Source: Streptomyces cyanogenus (lineage in GTDB: Bacteria; Actinomycetota; Actinomycetes; Streptomycetales; Streptomycetaceae). From it: DNA of 64,000 bases. The DNA lies in contig NZ_CP071839.1 in NCBI RefSeq assembly GCF_017526105.1, forward strand, positions 6,858,001 through 6,922,000, read 5' to 3'. The notes beneath the pieces are model-generated. The model was not told the origin of the DNA, did not search any database, and saw nothing but the letters and a program-made list of their open reading frames with translations. Made by a program: the position numbers and the translations under genes. Positions 7,906 through 16,266 of this stretch are shown piece after piece; positions within the stretch are counted from its first letter, which is position 1, and each line of letters starts with the position of its first letter.

Positions 7906-7977
7906 ATGGCTGTCACTGTGCTGGGCGCTGCCCTCATCCAGGAACTCCTCAAGTCCACCTCCGTGGCCGCCGGCTGA
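7906..7977 (+). CDS. Possible 23-residue peptide or leader ORF upstream of rsgA
   Basis: ATG at 7906 follows a strong Shine-Dalgarno (GAGGAGGTG) at a good distance, and a consensus-like promoter lies just upstream. It encodes a small hydrophobic/amphipathic peptide (MAVTVLGAALIQELLKSTSV, then AAG) and stops 54 bases before the rsgA start. The third positions are nearly all G or C, as in real genes here. It could be a leader peptide or an independent small protein. I recognise no family. Confidence 0.45.
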   Translation: MAVTVLGAALIQELLKSTSVAAG

Positions 7978-8031
7978 ACCGACCGCGCACCGTACGCGCC
8001 TGCCCGGGGCCACCCTTGTGAAGGGTCTCCC

Positions 8032-9126
8032 TTGACTTCCACCTCTGCTGTGTTCTCCGCACTGGCTCCCTACGGCTGGGACGAGGCCTGGGCCGACGCG
8101 TTCGCCCCGTACGCCGCCGACGGACTGCTGCCCGGCCGGGTCGTCCGGGTCGACCGCGGCCAGTGCGACGTCGTCACCGCGGACGGAGTCGTCCGCGCCG
8201 ACACCGAGTTCGTCGTGCCCCGCGATCCGATGAAGGTCGTGTGCACGGGGGACTGGGTCGCCGTCGACCCCGGCGGCGACCCGCGGTACGTGCGCGCGTA
8301 CCTGCCGCGCCGCACCGCGTTCGTCCGCTCCACCTCCTCCCAGCGGTCCGAGGGGCAGATCCTCGCCGCCAACATCGACCACGCCGTCGTCGCCGTGTCC
8401 CTCGCCGTGGAACTCGACCTCGGCCGCGTCGAACGCTTCCTCGCCCTCGCCTGGGAGTCCGGCGCCCAGCCCGTCGTCGTCCTCACCAAGGCCGACCTCG
8501 TGCCGGACCCGGTCACCCTGGCCCACCTCGTGCAGGACGTGGAGACCAGCGCGCCCGGCGTGCCCGTCCTCACCGTCAGCGCCCTGCACGGCGACGGGCT
8601 CGACGTGCTCGTCGCCCTCGTCGGCTCCGGTACGAGCGTGCTGCTCGGCCAGTCCGGCGCGGGCAAGTCCACCCTCGCCAACGCGCTCGTAGGTGCCGAC
8701 GTCATGGACGTGCAGGCGGCCCGGGACGTCGACGGCAAGGGGCGGCACACCACGACCACCCGCAACCTGCTCGCGCTGCCCTCCGGCGGGGTGCTCATCG
8801 ACACCCCAGGCCTGCGCGGTGTCGGTCTCTTCGACGCGGAGACCGGCGTGGGGCAGGTGTTCTCCGAGATCGAGGAACTGGCGCAGGGGTGCCGGTTCCA
8901 CGACTGCGCGCACGAGACGGAGCCTGGGTGTGCGGTGCGGTCCGCCGTGGAGAGCGGGGAACTTCCGCAGCGGCGGCTGGAGAGCTACCGGAAGCTGGTG
9001 CGGGAGAACCAGTGGATCGTGGCCAAGACCGACGCGCGGGTCCGTGCGGAGCTCAAGCGGGACTGGAAGCGGAAGGGGGCGCTGGGGAGGGCGGCGATGG
9101 AGGCGAAGCGGGGTCGCTGGGCATAG
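8032..9126 (+). CDS. rsgA: Ribosome small-subunit-dependent GTPase A
   Basis: This 364-residue protein has the circularly permuted GTPase order: G4 first (TKAD, 152-155), then the P-loop GQSGAGKST (206-214), then DTPG (257-260). An OB-fold N-terminus and a C-terminal zinc cluster CRFHDCAHETEPGC (287-300) are present. RsgA binds the 30S subunit late in assembly and hydrolyses GTP to release assembly factors. The start is an unusual TTG at 8032; no ATG or GTG fits the N-terminal alignment better. The last 40 residues are basic and helical, as in actinobacterial homologues. It is probably co-transcribed with the 23-codon ORF upstream. Confidence 0.95.
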   Translation: MTSTSAVFSALAPYGWDEAWADAFAPYAADGLLPGRVVRVDRGQCDVVTADGVVRADTEFVVPRDPMKVVCTGDWVAVDPGGDPRYVRAYLPRRTAFVRSTSSQRSEGQILAANIDHAVVAVSLAVELDLGRVERFLALAWESGAQPVVVLTKADLVPDPVTLAHLVQDVETSAPGVPVLTVSALHGDGLDVLVALVGSGTSVLLGQSGAGKSTLANALVGADVMDVQAARDVDGKGRHTTTTRNLLALPSGGVLIDTPGLRGVGLFDAETGVGQVFSEIEELAQGCRFHDCAHETEPGCAVRSAVESGELPQRRLESYRKLVRENQWIVAKTDARVRAELKRDWKRKGALGRAAMEAKRGRWA

Positions 9127-9171
9127 CGGCCCAGTGCCGGGGCGGGCACCCGGGGCCGACCACCCTCGGGG

Positions 9172-9410
9172 CCCGCTTCGGCGGTCCGGGTTCGCTTCGG
9201 CGGTCCGGGCTTCCTGCGCGGTCCGGGCTTGCTCGCGCGGGGCCGGGGTGCCCGGGCCAGGGCGGCGAGGGAGCCGTCCGGCCCGCCGACCGGCTTCGGC
9301 CGCCCGGGCTTGCTTCGGCCTTCCGGGCTTGCTTCGGCCCTGCGGTCCTGCTTCGGCCTGCCGGTTCCGCTTCGGCCCTCCGGTCCTCGTCCGCGCCTGC
9401 CGGACGGACT
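9172..9410. repeat. Degenerate tandem GCTTCGG/GGTCCGGGC repeats in the rsgA-ada spacer
   Basis: The 365-base spacer 9127-9491 has no convincing gene. Its central part repeats a motif of roughly 17-20 bases built on GCTTCGGC..TCCGGGCTTGC, about ten times with changes. The repeats read as open frames on both strands only because of their composition. Possible hairpins between TCCGGGC and GCCCGGG could end rsgA transcription. Confidence 0.55.
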
Positions 9411-9491
9411 GGGTTCTCCTGCCGTCGCCCGTCACCTCCACGTCCGATTTCCGCTGGCCCAGCCCCGTGAGCCCGTCCCACACTGGAACGC

Positions 9492-10889
9492 GTGAAGGAC
9501 GAAGACAGCAGGTACGAGGCGGTGCGGAGCCGGGACGGGCGGTTCGACGGGGTGTTCTTCTTCGCCGTCGAGACCACCGGGATCTACTGCCGGCCCAGCT
9601 GCCCGGCCGTCACGCCGAAACGCTGCAACGTGCGGTTCTTCGCGACGGCCGCCGCCGCGCAGGGCTCCGGGTTCCGGGCCTGTCGGCGGTGCCGGCCGGA
9701 CGCCGTGCCGGGGTCGGCGGAGTGGAACGTGCGCGCGGACGTCGTCGGCCGGGCCATGCGGCTGATCGCCGACGGCGTCGTGGACCGCGACGGCGTCGCC
9801 GGGCTCGCCGCGCGGCTCGGCTACAGCGCCCGGCAGGTGCAGCGGCAGCTCACCGCCGAGCTGGGCGCCGGTCCGGTGGCGCTCGCCCGGGCCCAGCGGG
9901 CGCACACCGCCCGTGTGCTGCTGCAGACCACCGACCTGCCGGTCACCGAGATCGCGTTCGCCTCCGGGTTCTCCAGCGTGCGGCAGTTCAACGACACGAT
10001 CCGTGAGGTGTACGCCGCGACACCCACCGAGGTCCGGGCCACCGCCCCCGGGGGCCGGGCCGCCCGCCTGGCCGCCGCCGGCACGGGTATCCCGCTCCGG
10101 CTCGCCCACCGCGGCCCCTACCAGGCCGCCGCCGTCTTCGACCAGCTCGCGCGGGAGGCCGTACCCGGCGTCGAAGAGGTGACCGGCGCCCCTGGCGCCC
10201 GCACCTACCGGCGCACCCTGCGGCTGCCCTACGGCACGGCCCTCGCCGCCGTCCACGAACGCGCCCGCGCCCCGCGGACCGGCACCGGCACCCGTCCGGG
10301 CGGCTGGCTCGACGCCCGGCTGCAGCTCACCGACCCCCGGGACCTCACCACCGCCGTGCAGCGGCTGCGCCGGCTGTTCGACCTGGACGCCGACCCGTAC
10401 GCCGTCGACGAGCGGCTCGGCGCGGATCCCCGGCTCGCCCCGCTGGTCGCCGCCCGGCCCGGGCTGCGCTCGCCCGGTGCCGTGGACCCGCTGGAGGCCG
10501 CCGTACGCGCCCTGACCGGCACGCCAGGCGCCGAGGAACTGGTGCGCCGGTACGGCAAGGCGCTCGATGCGCCCCAAGGCGGCCTCACCCACCTCTTCCC
10601 GGAGCCCGCCGTCCTCGCCGAGGCCGAACCCGCCGGCCCGCTGGGCGCGCTCGCCGCCGCCCTCGCCGAGGGCACCGTACGGCTGGACCCGGGTGCCGAC
10701 CGGCACGATGCCGAGGAGGCGCTGCTCGCGCTGCCCGGGATGGACCCGGCGACCGTCGCCACCGTACGCGTCCGCGCCCTCGGCGATCCCGACGTCGCCC
10801 CGCCCGGCGCCGACCTTCCCGACGGCTGGCGGCCCTGGCGGTCGTACGCCGTCCGGCATCTGTGCGTCGCGGGCGAGCCGGTCCCATGA
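9492..10889 (+). CDS. Ada-type methylphosphotriester sensor / AraC regulator fused to a shortened AlkA glycosylase
   Basis: The 465-residue protein starts at GTG 9492. Residues 1-75 form the Ada zinc domain with Cys33, Cys37, Cys64 and Cys67 (IYCRPSC, RACRRC); in Ada the first of these accepts methyl groups from phosphotriesters. Residues about 85-185 are an AraC-type double helix-turn-helix ending in IAFASGFSSVRQFNDTIREVY. The remainder resembles AlkA: an N-terminal AlkA domain, FPEP, then LPGMDPATVATVRVRALGDP. The usual QQVS-type segment and about 18 residues between the catalytic Asp region and WRPWRSYA are missing, so glycosylase activity is doubtful. The stop overlaps the start of the ogt gene (ATGA). 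Confidence 0.88.
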   Translation: MKDEDSRYEAVRSRDGRFDGVFFFAVETTGIYCRPSCPAVTPKRCNVRFFATAAAAQGSGFRACRRCRPDAVPGSAEWNVRADVVGRAMRLIADGVVDRDGVAGLAARLGYSARQVQRQLTAELGAGPVALARAQRAHTARVLLQTTDLPVTEIAFASGFSSVRQFNDTIREVYAATPTEVRATAPGGRAARLAAAGTGIPLRLAHRGPYQAAAVFDQLAREAVPGVEEVTGAPGARTYRRTLRLPYGTALAAVHERARAPRTGTGTRPGGWLDARLQLTDPRDLTTAVQRLRRLFDLDADPYAVDERLGADPRLAPLVAARPGLRSPGAVDPLEAAVRALTGTPGAEELVRRYGKALDAPQGGLTHLFPEPAVLAEAEPAGPLGALAAALAEGTVRLDPGADRHDAEEALLALPGMDPATVATVRVRALGDPDVAPPGADLPDGWRPWRSYAVRHLCVAGEPVP

Positions 10890-11536
10890 CGACCGAGGCG
10901 ATCACCACGGAACCGATGCCCGTGCAGCCGAGGCCCGCCTCTTCGCCCAGGCAACCGGCGCCCGCCGAACCGCAGACCCCCCATCCGTCGACCACCGCGC
11001 CCAGGAAGACCGGTCCGATGACCACGATGACCCCCCAGCAGCCGGCCCCTGCCCCTGTCTACTGCACCCATCTGGACGCCCCCGTCGGGCGGCTGCTGCT
11101 CACCGCGGACGCGGACGGTGCGCTCACCTCGCTGTCCGTGCCCGGGCAGAAGGGCGGGCGGATCGTCCAGGAGGACTGGCGGTACGACCCGGGGCCGTTC
11201 CGTGCCGCCGCCGAGCAGCTCGCCGCCTACTTCGCCGGCGACCTGAAGGAGTTCCGGCTGCCGCTGCGGGCGACCGGGACCGCGTTCCGGCAGCGCGTGT
11301 GGGCCGCGCTGGACGAGGTGCCGTACGGCGCCACCGTCACCTACGGGGAGATCGCGGCCCGGATCGGGGCGCCGCGCGCGGCCGTTCGCGCCGTCGGCGG
11401 GGCCATCGGCGCCAACCCGCTGCTGATTCTGCGGCCTTGCCACCGGGTGATCGGCGCGAACGGGTCGATGACCGGGTACGCGGGGGGACTTGAGCGCAAG
11501 GTCCGGCTGCTCACCCTGGAGGGCGCGCTCCCCTGA
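10886..11536 (+). CDS. ogt: Methylated-DNA--[protein]-cysteine methyltransferase
   Basis: The suicide-repair protein has the active-site motif RPCHRVIG, preceded by YGEIAARIG and RAVGGAIGANP and followed by YAGGLERKVRLLTLEG. The ATG at 10886 overlaps the stop of the Ada-AlkA gene as ATGA, so the two are translationally coupled. From this start the protein has 216 residues, with a Pro/Thr-rich extension of about 50 residues that looks unstructured. An internal ATG at about 11018 (MTTMTPQQ) would give the usual family length. It transfers methyl groups from O6-methylguanine to its own cysteine and forms an alkylation-response unit with its neighbour. Confidence 0.93.
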   Translation: MTTEAITTEPMPVQPRPASSPRQPAPAEPQTPHPSTTAPRKTGPMTTMTPQQPAPAPVYCTHLDAPVGRLLLTADADGALTSLSVPGQKGGRIVQEDWRYDPGPFRAAAEQLAAYFAGDLKEFRLPLRATGTAFRQRVWAALDEVPYGATVTYGEIAARIGAPRAAVRAVGGAIGANPLLILRPCHRVIGANGSMTGYAGGLERKVRLLTLEGALP

Positions 11537-11686
11537 CGCGCCACCCCACCCCGCAGCGCCCCGCGTTGCGCCGAGCGGGTGGATGGCCCTCGGCGTTCCG
11601 GTGTCGCGGCCCGGCGGTGTGGCACCGTCGGCTCCGACGGGCCAAGGGGGCGGCCCCCGACGGGCCCCGGGGAAGGGCGGGCAGAC

Positions 11687-12949
11687 ATGGGCAGGATCGT
11701 TCGGGTCCTCGCGGTCCTCCTCCCGGCGCTGCTGCCGGGCCTGACGGCACCGACCGCCGCAGAGCCGGCACCGCTGCCCTGGACCGGCAGCTGGGAGAGC
11801 GCCCCCTCCGGAACCGCGGCCGCGCTGCCCGGCGCCGCCGTCCGCAACGTCGTCCACCTCAGCGTCGGCGGTGCCGCCGTCCGTGTCCGGCTCAGCAACC
11901 GGCTCGGCACCAGGCCGCTGCGCCTCGGCGCGGTCACCGTCGCGTTGCGGGCGGCCGGCCCCGACGCCGTACCGGGCACACTGCACACCGCCACCTTCCA
12001 CGGCGCCCCGGAGGTGACCGTCCCGCCGGGCGCGGACACGGTCACCGATCCGGTGCCGCTGTCCGTACCGGCCCGAGCGGACCTGCTCGTCACCGTGTAC
12101 ACGCCGGACGACTCCGGACCCGCGACCTACCACCGCACCGCCCTGCAGACCAGCTATCTGGCCCGGGCCGGCGCCGGCCGGGCCGCCGACGAGGACGGCG
12201 GCGCGTACCCGGCGACCACCAGCCGCTGGTACTACGTCACCGGGGTCGACGTGCGCGGGATCGCCGCCGGCAGCGTCGTCGCGTTCGGGGACTCGCTCAC
12301 CGACGGCAACGGCTCCACCCCCGACACCAACCGCCGCTGGCCCGACCGGCTCGCCCGAAGGCTGTCCGAACACCGGCTCGGCGTGCTGAACGCGGGCCTC
12401 GCCGGCAACCGGCTGCTGCGCGACGGCACCGGTCCGAGCGCCCTGGCCCGCCTGGACGCCGACGCCCTGGACCGGGCCGGGGCGCGGGTGCTGGTCGTCT
12501 TCGAGGGCATCAACGACATCAAGGGCACCCCGCCGGCGAGCGACCCCGCCGCCTTCGCCGACGCCTACCGCGCCCTGGTGGTCCGCGCCCACGCCCGCGG
12601 CATCCGGGTCGTCGGCGTCACCCTCACCCCGTACCGGGGCTACCCCGCGTGGACCGCCGCGGGCGAGGCGGTACGGCAGGGGGTGAACGCCTTCATCCGC
12701 ACCGGTGGCGTCTTCGACGCGGTCGCCGACGCCGACGCCGCGGTCCGGGACCCGGCCGACCCCGAGCGCATCCTGCTCGCCTACGACCCCGGCGACCACC
12801 TGCACTTCGACGACGCCGGCATGGCGGCCGTGGCCGACGCGGTCCACCACGCCCTGCGTCACCTGCTGCGCCCCGCCCCGCCGGGGCACCCCGACGTCAC
12901 CGTGCCGGCCGGCCCGACCGCACCGCGCCTGCCATCGGCGGCCGGGTGA
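11687..12949 (+). CDS. Secreted SGNH/GDSL hydrolase
   Basis: ATG 11687 gives 420 residues with an export signal (RIVRVLAVLLPALLPGLTAPTAA). A beta-rich N-terminal region of about 170 residues precedes the SGNH core. Block I is AFGDSLTDG with the nucleophile Ser, GIND supplies the block III Asn, and DHLHFDDAG carries the block V Asp and His. The arrangement matches actinobacterial secreted GDSL esterases that act on lipids or acylated polysaccharides; the substrate is unknown. It stands alone, 150 bases after ogt. Confidence 0.88.
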   Translation: MGRIVRVLAVLLPALLPGLTAPTAAEPAPLPWTGSWESAPSGTAAALPGAAVRNVVHLSVGGAAVRVRLSNRLGTRPLRLGAVTVALRAAGPDAVPGTLHTATFHGAPEVTVPPGADTVTDPVPLSVPARADLLVTVYTPDDSGPATYHRTALQTSYLARAGAGRAADEDGGAYPATTSRWYYVTGVDVRGIAAGSVVAFGDSLTDGNGSTPDTNRRWPDRLARRLSEHRLGVLNAGLAGNRLLRDGTGPSALARLDADALDRAGARVLVVFEGINDIKGTPPASDPAAFADAYRALVVRAHARGIRVVGVTLTPYRGYPAWTAAGEAVRQGVNAFIRTGGVFDAVADADAAVRDPADPERILLAYDPGDHLHFDDAGMAAVADAVHHALRHLLRPAPPGHPDVTVPAGPTAPRLPSAAG

Positions 12950-13130
12950 ACAGCTCCGCGGCCGCTACGGCGCAATGCCGCCGCAGATCGTCGCCGTACC
13001 GGTGGCGGCTCCGCCAGCGTGGCGACACTGAGGGGTGCACGGCCACCAGCCGTCACTCGTACGGCCGTTCACTCCCTCACTCGACGCGCCGGTCGACGCG
13101 GCCGATGCGCCGGATTTTCCGGATGCCCCG

Positions 13131-13158
13131 TTTTCATACGGCCCGTGCGGTGGACAAT
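13131..13158 (+). promoter_or_regulatory. Possible promoter giving a leaderless transcript for the PP2C-like gene
   Basis: TTTTCA (13131-13136) and GACAAT (13153-13158) are 16 bases apart, and the ATG at 13166 sits seven bases after the -10. No Shine-Dalgarno is present. Transcription would start at or next to the A of the ATG. Confidence 0.35.
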
Positions 13159-13165
13159 GACGGGC

Positions 13166-14668
13166 ATGAACCAGCAGGGGGGAAGTCCCGCCCGTCACGA
13201 GGACGACTGGTGGGGGCAGTTGTACGACGACTCCACCCAGGACACGGGTCCCACGGCAGCGCCCGATTCCCTGGACGACCGCTTCGCCTCGGCGCGGAAC
13301 GCGGTGACGGGGCGCCCCGCGAACACCCGGGACCCGGCGCCGGCGGAAGGGACAGATGCGGAACCGGCACAGGCGGGAGCGGGCCCGGCGGAACCGGCAC
13401 CGGCGCAACCGGCGCCGACAGGACCGACCTCGGCGGAACCGGCCCCGCCCCAGCCGCTCCCGCCCCAGCCGCTCCCGCCCGAGCCGTCACCCCCGGAACC
13501 CGCGCTCCCGGAGCCCTCGCCCTCGCGACCGGCCCCCGCGACGGCGGCCGTGCCGCCGCAGCGGACCGCGCCGGATCCTGCGCCTGAGCCGGCCCGCGCA
13601 GTCGCGCCGGCCCCCACCGAGCCCCTCCTGCCTACCGAGAGCGCCCAACCCGGCGACCCCCGCGTCCCCGGCGCCCCCGCGCCCCCCGCTCCCTCCCTCG
13701 ACTACGTCGGCTCCGGACCGCCCACCTACGATCCCGAGCCCACCGCGCTGCCCCTGGCCGAGCCGGACGGGCTCGGGGAGCTGGTAGCGGACACCGTGCT
13801 GGACGGTGCGCGGTACGGGGCGTGCACGCTGCGGGCCGTGTCGCTGCGCGGGGACTCGGCCCGGTACCGGGGCGAACCGCGCCGGGACTCGCTGCTCACC
13901 GCGCGGTTCGGGGCGGGCGGACAGGCGCTGGTGCTCGTCGCCGTGGCGACCGGCGTGCGGGGCGTCCCGGGTGCGCACGTGGCGGCGGCCGAGGCGTGCC
14001 GGTGGATCGGACGGGCCGTGGGCCACAGCCACCAGCGACTGGTGGCGGACCTCCGGGCGGCCCGGCGCGACGATCTGAAGTCCGGTCTGCACCGGCTCAC
14101 GGACCGCGCGTTCGGCAGGCTCCGGGTGAGCGCCGCCGAACAGGGCCTGGACCCCGAGGAGCACACGGCGAGCCTGCGCTGTCTGCTGCTGCCGGCCGAC
14201 CCGGACTGCCGTACCCGCGTGTTCTTCGGGGTCGGCGACGGCGGCCTGTTCCGGCTGCGGGACGGCGCCTGGCAGGACATCGAGCCACGGACGGCGACCG
14301 ACGGTGGCACCGGCGCCCCCGTCGCCGGCTCCCCGCCGGAGCGCACCCCCGAGGGCGACCGGCTGACGATGGACCTCGGCATCCCTGCCCCGCCGAGCCC
14401 GTTCGAGCCCGCCGCGGAGCCGGCCCCGCAGCCGCCCCGCGAACCCTTCCGGTTCCGGGCCTCGGTAGCCCGCCCGGGTGACGCGCTGGTGATGTGCTCG
14501 GCGGGCCTGGCCGACCCGCTGCGCGGCGAGCCCGCCCTCTGCGCCTACCTCGCCCGTCGCTGGTCCGGCCGTACCCCGCCGGGCCTCGCCGCGTTCCTGG
14601 CCGACGCCCAGGTGCGGGTGAAGGGCTACGCCGACGACCGTACGGCGGCCGCCGTGTGGGAGGCGTGA
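13166..14668 (+). CDS. PP2C-family protein phosphatase-like protein with a long Pro/Ala/Glu-rich linker
   Basis: The protein has 500 residues. The first 45 residues carry an acidic, aromatic motif (EDDWWGQLYDDS) also seen in streptomycete regulatory proteins. About 150 residues of Pro-Ala-Glu repeats follow. The C-terminal 290 residues resemble a PP2C phosphatase: LRAVSLRGDSARYRG-EPRRDSLLTARF at the start, GVGDGGLFRLRDG in the middle, VMCSAGLADPL and the closing GYADDRTAAAVW. Several metal-binding Asp residues remain but the canonical GxxR/QD pair is altered, so activity is uncertain. No signal peptide or TM helix is present. An ATG nine bases upstream (13157) is an alternative start. Confidence 0.75.
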   Translation: MNQQGGSPARHEDDWWGQLYDDSTQDTGPTAAPDSLDDRFASARNAVTGRPANTRDPAPAEGTDAEPAQAGAGPAEPAPAQPAPTGPTSAEPAPPQPLPPQPLPPEPSPPEPALPEPSPSRPAPATAAVPPQRTAPDPAPEPARAVAPAPTEPLLPTESAQPGDPRVPGAPAPPAPSLDYVGSGPPTYDPEPTALPLAEPDGLGELVADTVLDGARYGACTLRAVSLRGDSARYRGEPRRDSLLTARFGAGGQALVLVAVATGVRGVPGAHVAAAEACRWIGRAVGHSHQRLVADLRAARRDDLKSGLHRLTDRAFGRLRVSAAEQGLDPEEHTASLRCLLLPADPDCRTRVFFGVGDGGLFRLRDGAWQDIEPRTATDGGTGAPVAGSPPERTPEGDRLTMDLGIPAPPSPFEPAAEPAPQPPREPFRFRASVARPGDALVMCSAGLADPLRGEPALCAYLARRWSGRTPPGLAAFLADAQVRVKGYADDRTAAAVWEA

Positions 14669-15101
14669 CGGCGGCCCCTGTGACTCCGTGAGGCATGGGC
14701 AAACAGAGTGCGTCGGGGACAGTAGCCCCTGAGGTGCCCCAGTGCAGACGGCCCTTGCCGATGTCGACCGTCCAAAGCGCCACCAGGGCGCAAAGCACCC
14801 TCATCCACGGCTGACGTCGCGAAACGATTCAGTGCGACGCCCACCATGCGGCGGCCCCCGAGGACCCGAGGGCGGTCAAGAACGTCAGCAGACGCACGGG
14901 CACCCTCTGGACCATCACATGAAGCCCACCGGCATGTACTTCAAGGTGCGTATGTCACCTGACCTGGGGCGGGTCGGGTCAGCAGCCCCGCTCCCGACAG
15001 CGTCCTGTCACCCGAATGGAGTAAGCCAACGTGCCACCCACATGGGTGAAGATCAAGCTGGCTAGTGCCCCAACCGAGGCAATCCGTGAAAGGCGAACCA
15101 C
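14669..15101. other. Intergenic spacer without a recognisable gene
   Basis: The spacer of 433 bases separates the PP2C-like gene from the small secreted-protein gene. Short open frames here lack codon bias and ribosome-binding sites. CACCC-ACAT-GGGTG near 15035 is a small inverted repeat within the likely promoter region of the next gene. I see no tRNA or riboswitch pattern. Confidence 0.6.
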
Positions 15102-15302
15102 ATGCGCATTCGACGAATCCTCGCCGCCCTCATCGCCACGGCAGCCCTCGCCGGACTCGGCCTCACAGGCGCCGCCACCGCCACGGCACAGGGTGCCCCA
15201 TCCGTCGTCACCCCTTCCGAGTGCCAGCAGGGCGGCGGAACGGCCGATCTGACGGACAACGTCTGCAAGGGCGGTACGCACGACGGGGAGAAGGTCGACT
15301 GA
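15102..15302 (+). CDS. Small secreted protein of unknown function
   Basis: The product has 66 residues. A classical signal peptide (MRIRRILAALIATAALAGLG, cleavage likely after ATATAQ) leaves a mature peptide of about 36 residues with two cysteines (SECQQGGG and NVCKGG) that could form one disulphide. GTGAAAGG is placed correctly before the ATG. A short hairpin follows the stop. Similar tiny exported proteins are common in Streptomyces; I cannot assign a function. Confidence 0.75.
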   Translation: MRIRRILAALIATAALAGLGLTGAATATAQGAPSVVTPSECQQGGGTADLTDNVCKGGTHDGEKVD

Positions 15303-15312
15303 ACCTCACAAG

Positions 15313-15341
15313 GCGCCCCGCAGCCACGCGCCGCGGGGCGC
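15313..15341 (+). terminator. Hairpin after the small secreted-protein gene
   Basis: GCGCCCCGC (15313-15321) pairs perfectly with GCGGGGCGC (15333-15341) around an 11-base loop. No T-tract follows, which is normal in high-GC genomes. Confidence 0.5.
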
Positions 15342-15351
15342 TCCCGCGTAG

Positions 15352-15505
15352 CAGCTCGGCGGGGCGCTCAAGGACGCCTTCCGGCACAAGGGGCCGGCCC
15401 CGGTGGACGTCGTCACCGATCCCGCTGTCCGTATCAAAGATCGTGCTGGACGGCGGGGTGGGCCGGATGGTCCGGTCCAACCGGCGCGACGTGCCACGGC
15501 CGTAG
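15352..15505 (+). pseudogene. C-terminal remnant of a pyruvate dehydrogenase (quinone)/PoxB-like ThDP enzyme
   Basis: Frame 1 from 15352 reads QLGGALKDAFRHKGPAPVDV followed by VTDPA, the typical end of the ThDP domain of PoxB-type enzymes. After a frame change near 15430 the sequence reads VSKIVLDGGVGRMVRSNRRD and then VPRP before TAG, which resembles the conserved membrane-binding C-terminus of the same family. The linker between them is shortened, and everything upstream is missing. It is therefore a decayed fragment of about 50 codons. Confidence 0.65.
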
Positions 15506-15822
15506 GGAGTGGTTTCAAGCCAGTTTCACGCGACGTGACGACGTGACGGCAGCCGGTACCGGAGGCGGCCGAACCGGTGTCGAGGGGCGTCCGTGGCCTC
15601 CAGCGGCGTCCGGGAAGCCCGGGGCAGGGTCGAGGTGCGGCCACGTGCCCGGCCGGGGCGGGGTGCGGATGTGGCCGAACCGCCGGTCATCGGGCACGCC
15701 CCAGGACTGGCGCGGAGCGTGCTGGGCAAGCATCCCCCCGTGAACGTGTTCGACCAGGAAGGGCAGGGACCGGCGGCGTGCGGGCGGGGGTCATGAAGAG
15801 GCAGGCACGAGGGGGCGGTCCC
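15506..15822. other. Spacer between the poxB remnant and the RsbW-like gene
   Basis: No gene is supported here. ACGCGACGTGACGACGTGACG near 15527 is a short internal direct repeat. Coding potential on the minus strand is composition-driven and lacks a start with a ribosome-binding site. Confidence 0.5.
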
Positions 15823-16266
15823 ATGACGGTAGGGGCCTTCTCGGCGACAACGGGGGAAGAGACCGACACCATCACGGAGCACGCGCGGCGACTGCGGCGC
15901 AAGCTGGGCCGGGCGGACCTCAGGGCGGTGCCCGAGGCCCGCCGGGAGCTGCGCGAACTACTGCGGCACTGGGGCAAACCGGGCCGCTCGGAGATCGCCG
16001 AACTGCTCACCAGCGAACTGGTCACCAACGCGCTCGTCCACACCGACGACGACGCCGTCCTCACGGCCGTCGTGGAGGACGGCGGACTGCGCGTCGAGGT
16101 ACGGGACTTCGTGGCCCGCAGACCCGAACCGAGCGCCTCCGCCACGGACGACGACACCCACGGCCGCGGCCTGCTGCTGGTGCAGTCCCTCGCCGACGAC
16201 TGGGGCGTACGACCGCACGAGGTGGGCAAGTCGGTCTGGTTCGAACTCGACGCCGAGGCGGCCTGA
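15823..16266 (+). CDS. ATP-binding protein, RsbW/SpoIIAB-like serine kinase (HATPase_c)
   Basis: The product has 147 residues from ATG 15823, which follows AGGGGGCGG; an in-frame ATG at 15793 would add ten residues. The N-box ELVTNALVHT and G2-box GRGLLLVQSLADDWGV define the GHKL ATPase fold of the anti-sigma/RsbW group, which is very numerous in Streptomyces. These proteins bind ATP and often hold a sigma factor or phosphorylate an anti-sigma antagonist; no partner gene lies nearby. It ends at a spacer that leads to a strong hairpin shared with the convergent DUF2637 gene. Confidence 0.88.
   Translation: MTVGAFSATTGEETDTITEHARRLRRKLGRADLRAVPEARRELRELLRHWGKPGRSEIAELLTSELVTNALVHTDDDAVLTAVVEDGGLRVEVRDFVARRPEPSASATDDDTHGRGLLLVQSLADDWGVRPHEVGKSVWFELDAEAA

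Noticed and set aside
9127..9491. Possible repeat protein gene in the rsgA-ada spacer
   Set aside because: Open frames exist in several phases only because of repeat composition; none has a start with a ribosome-binding site.
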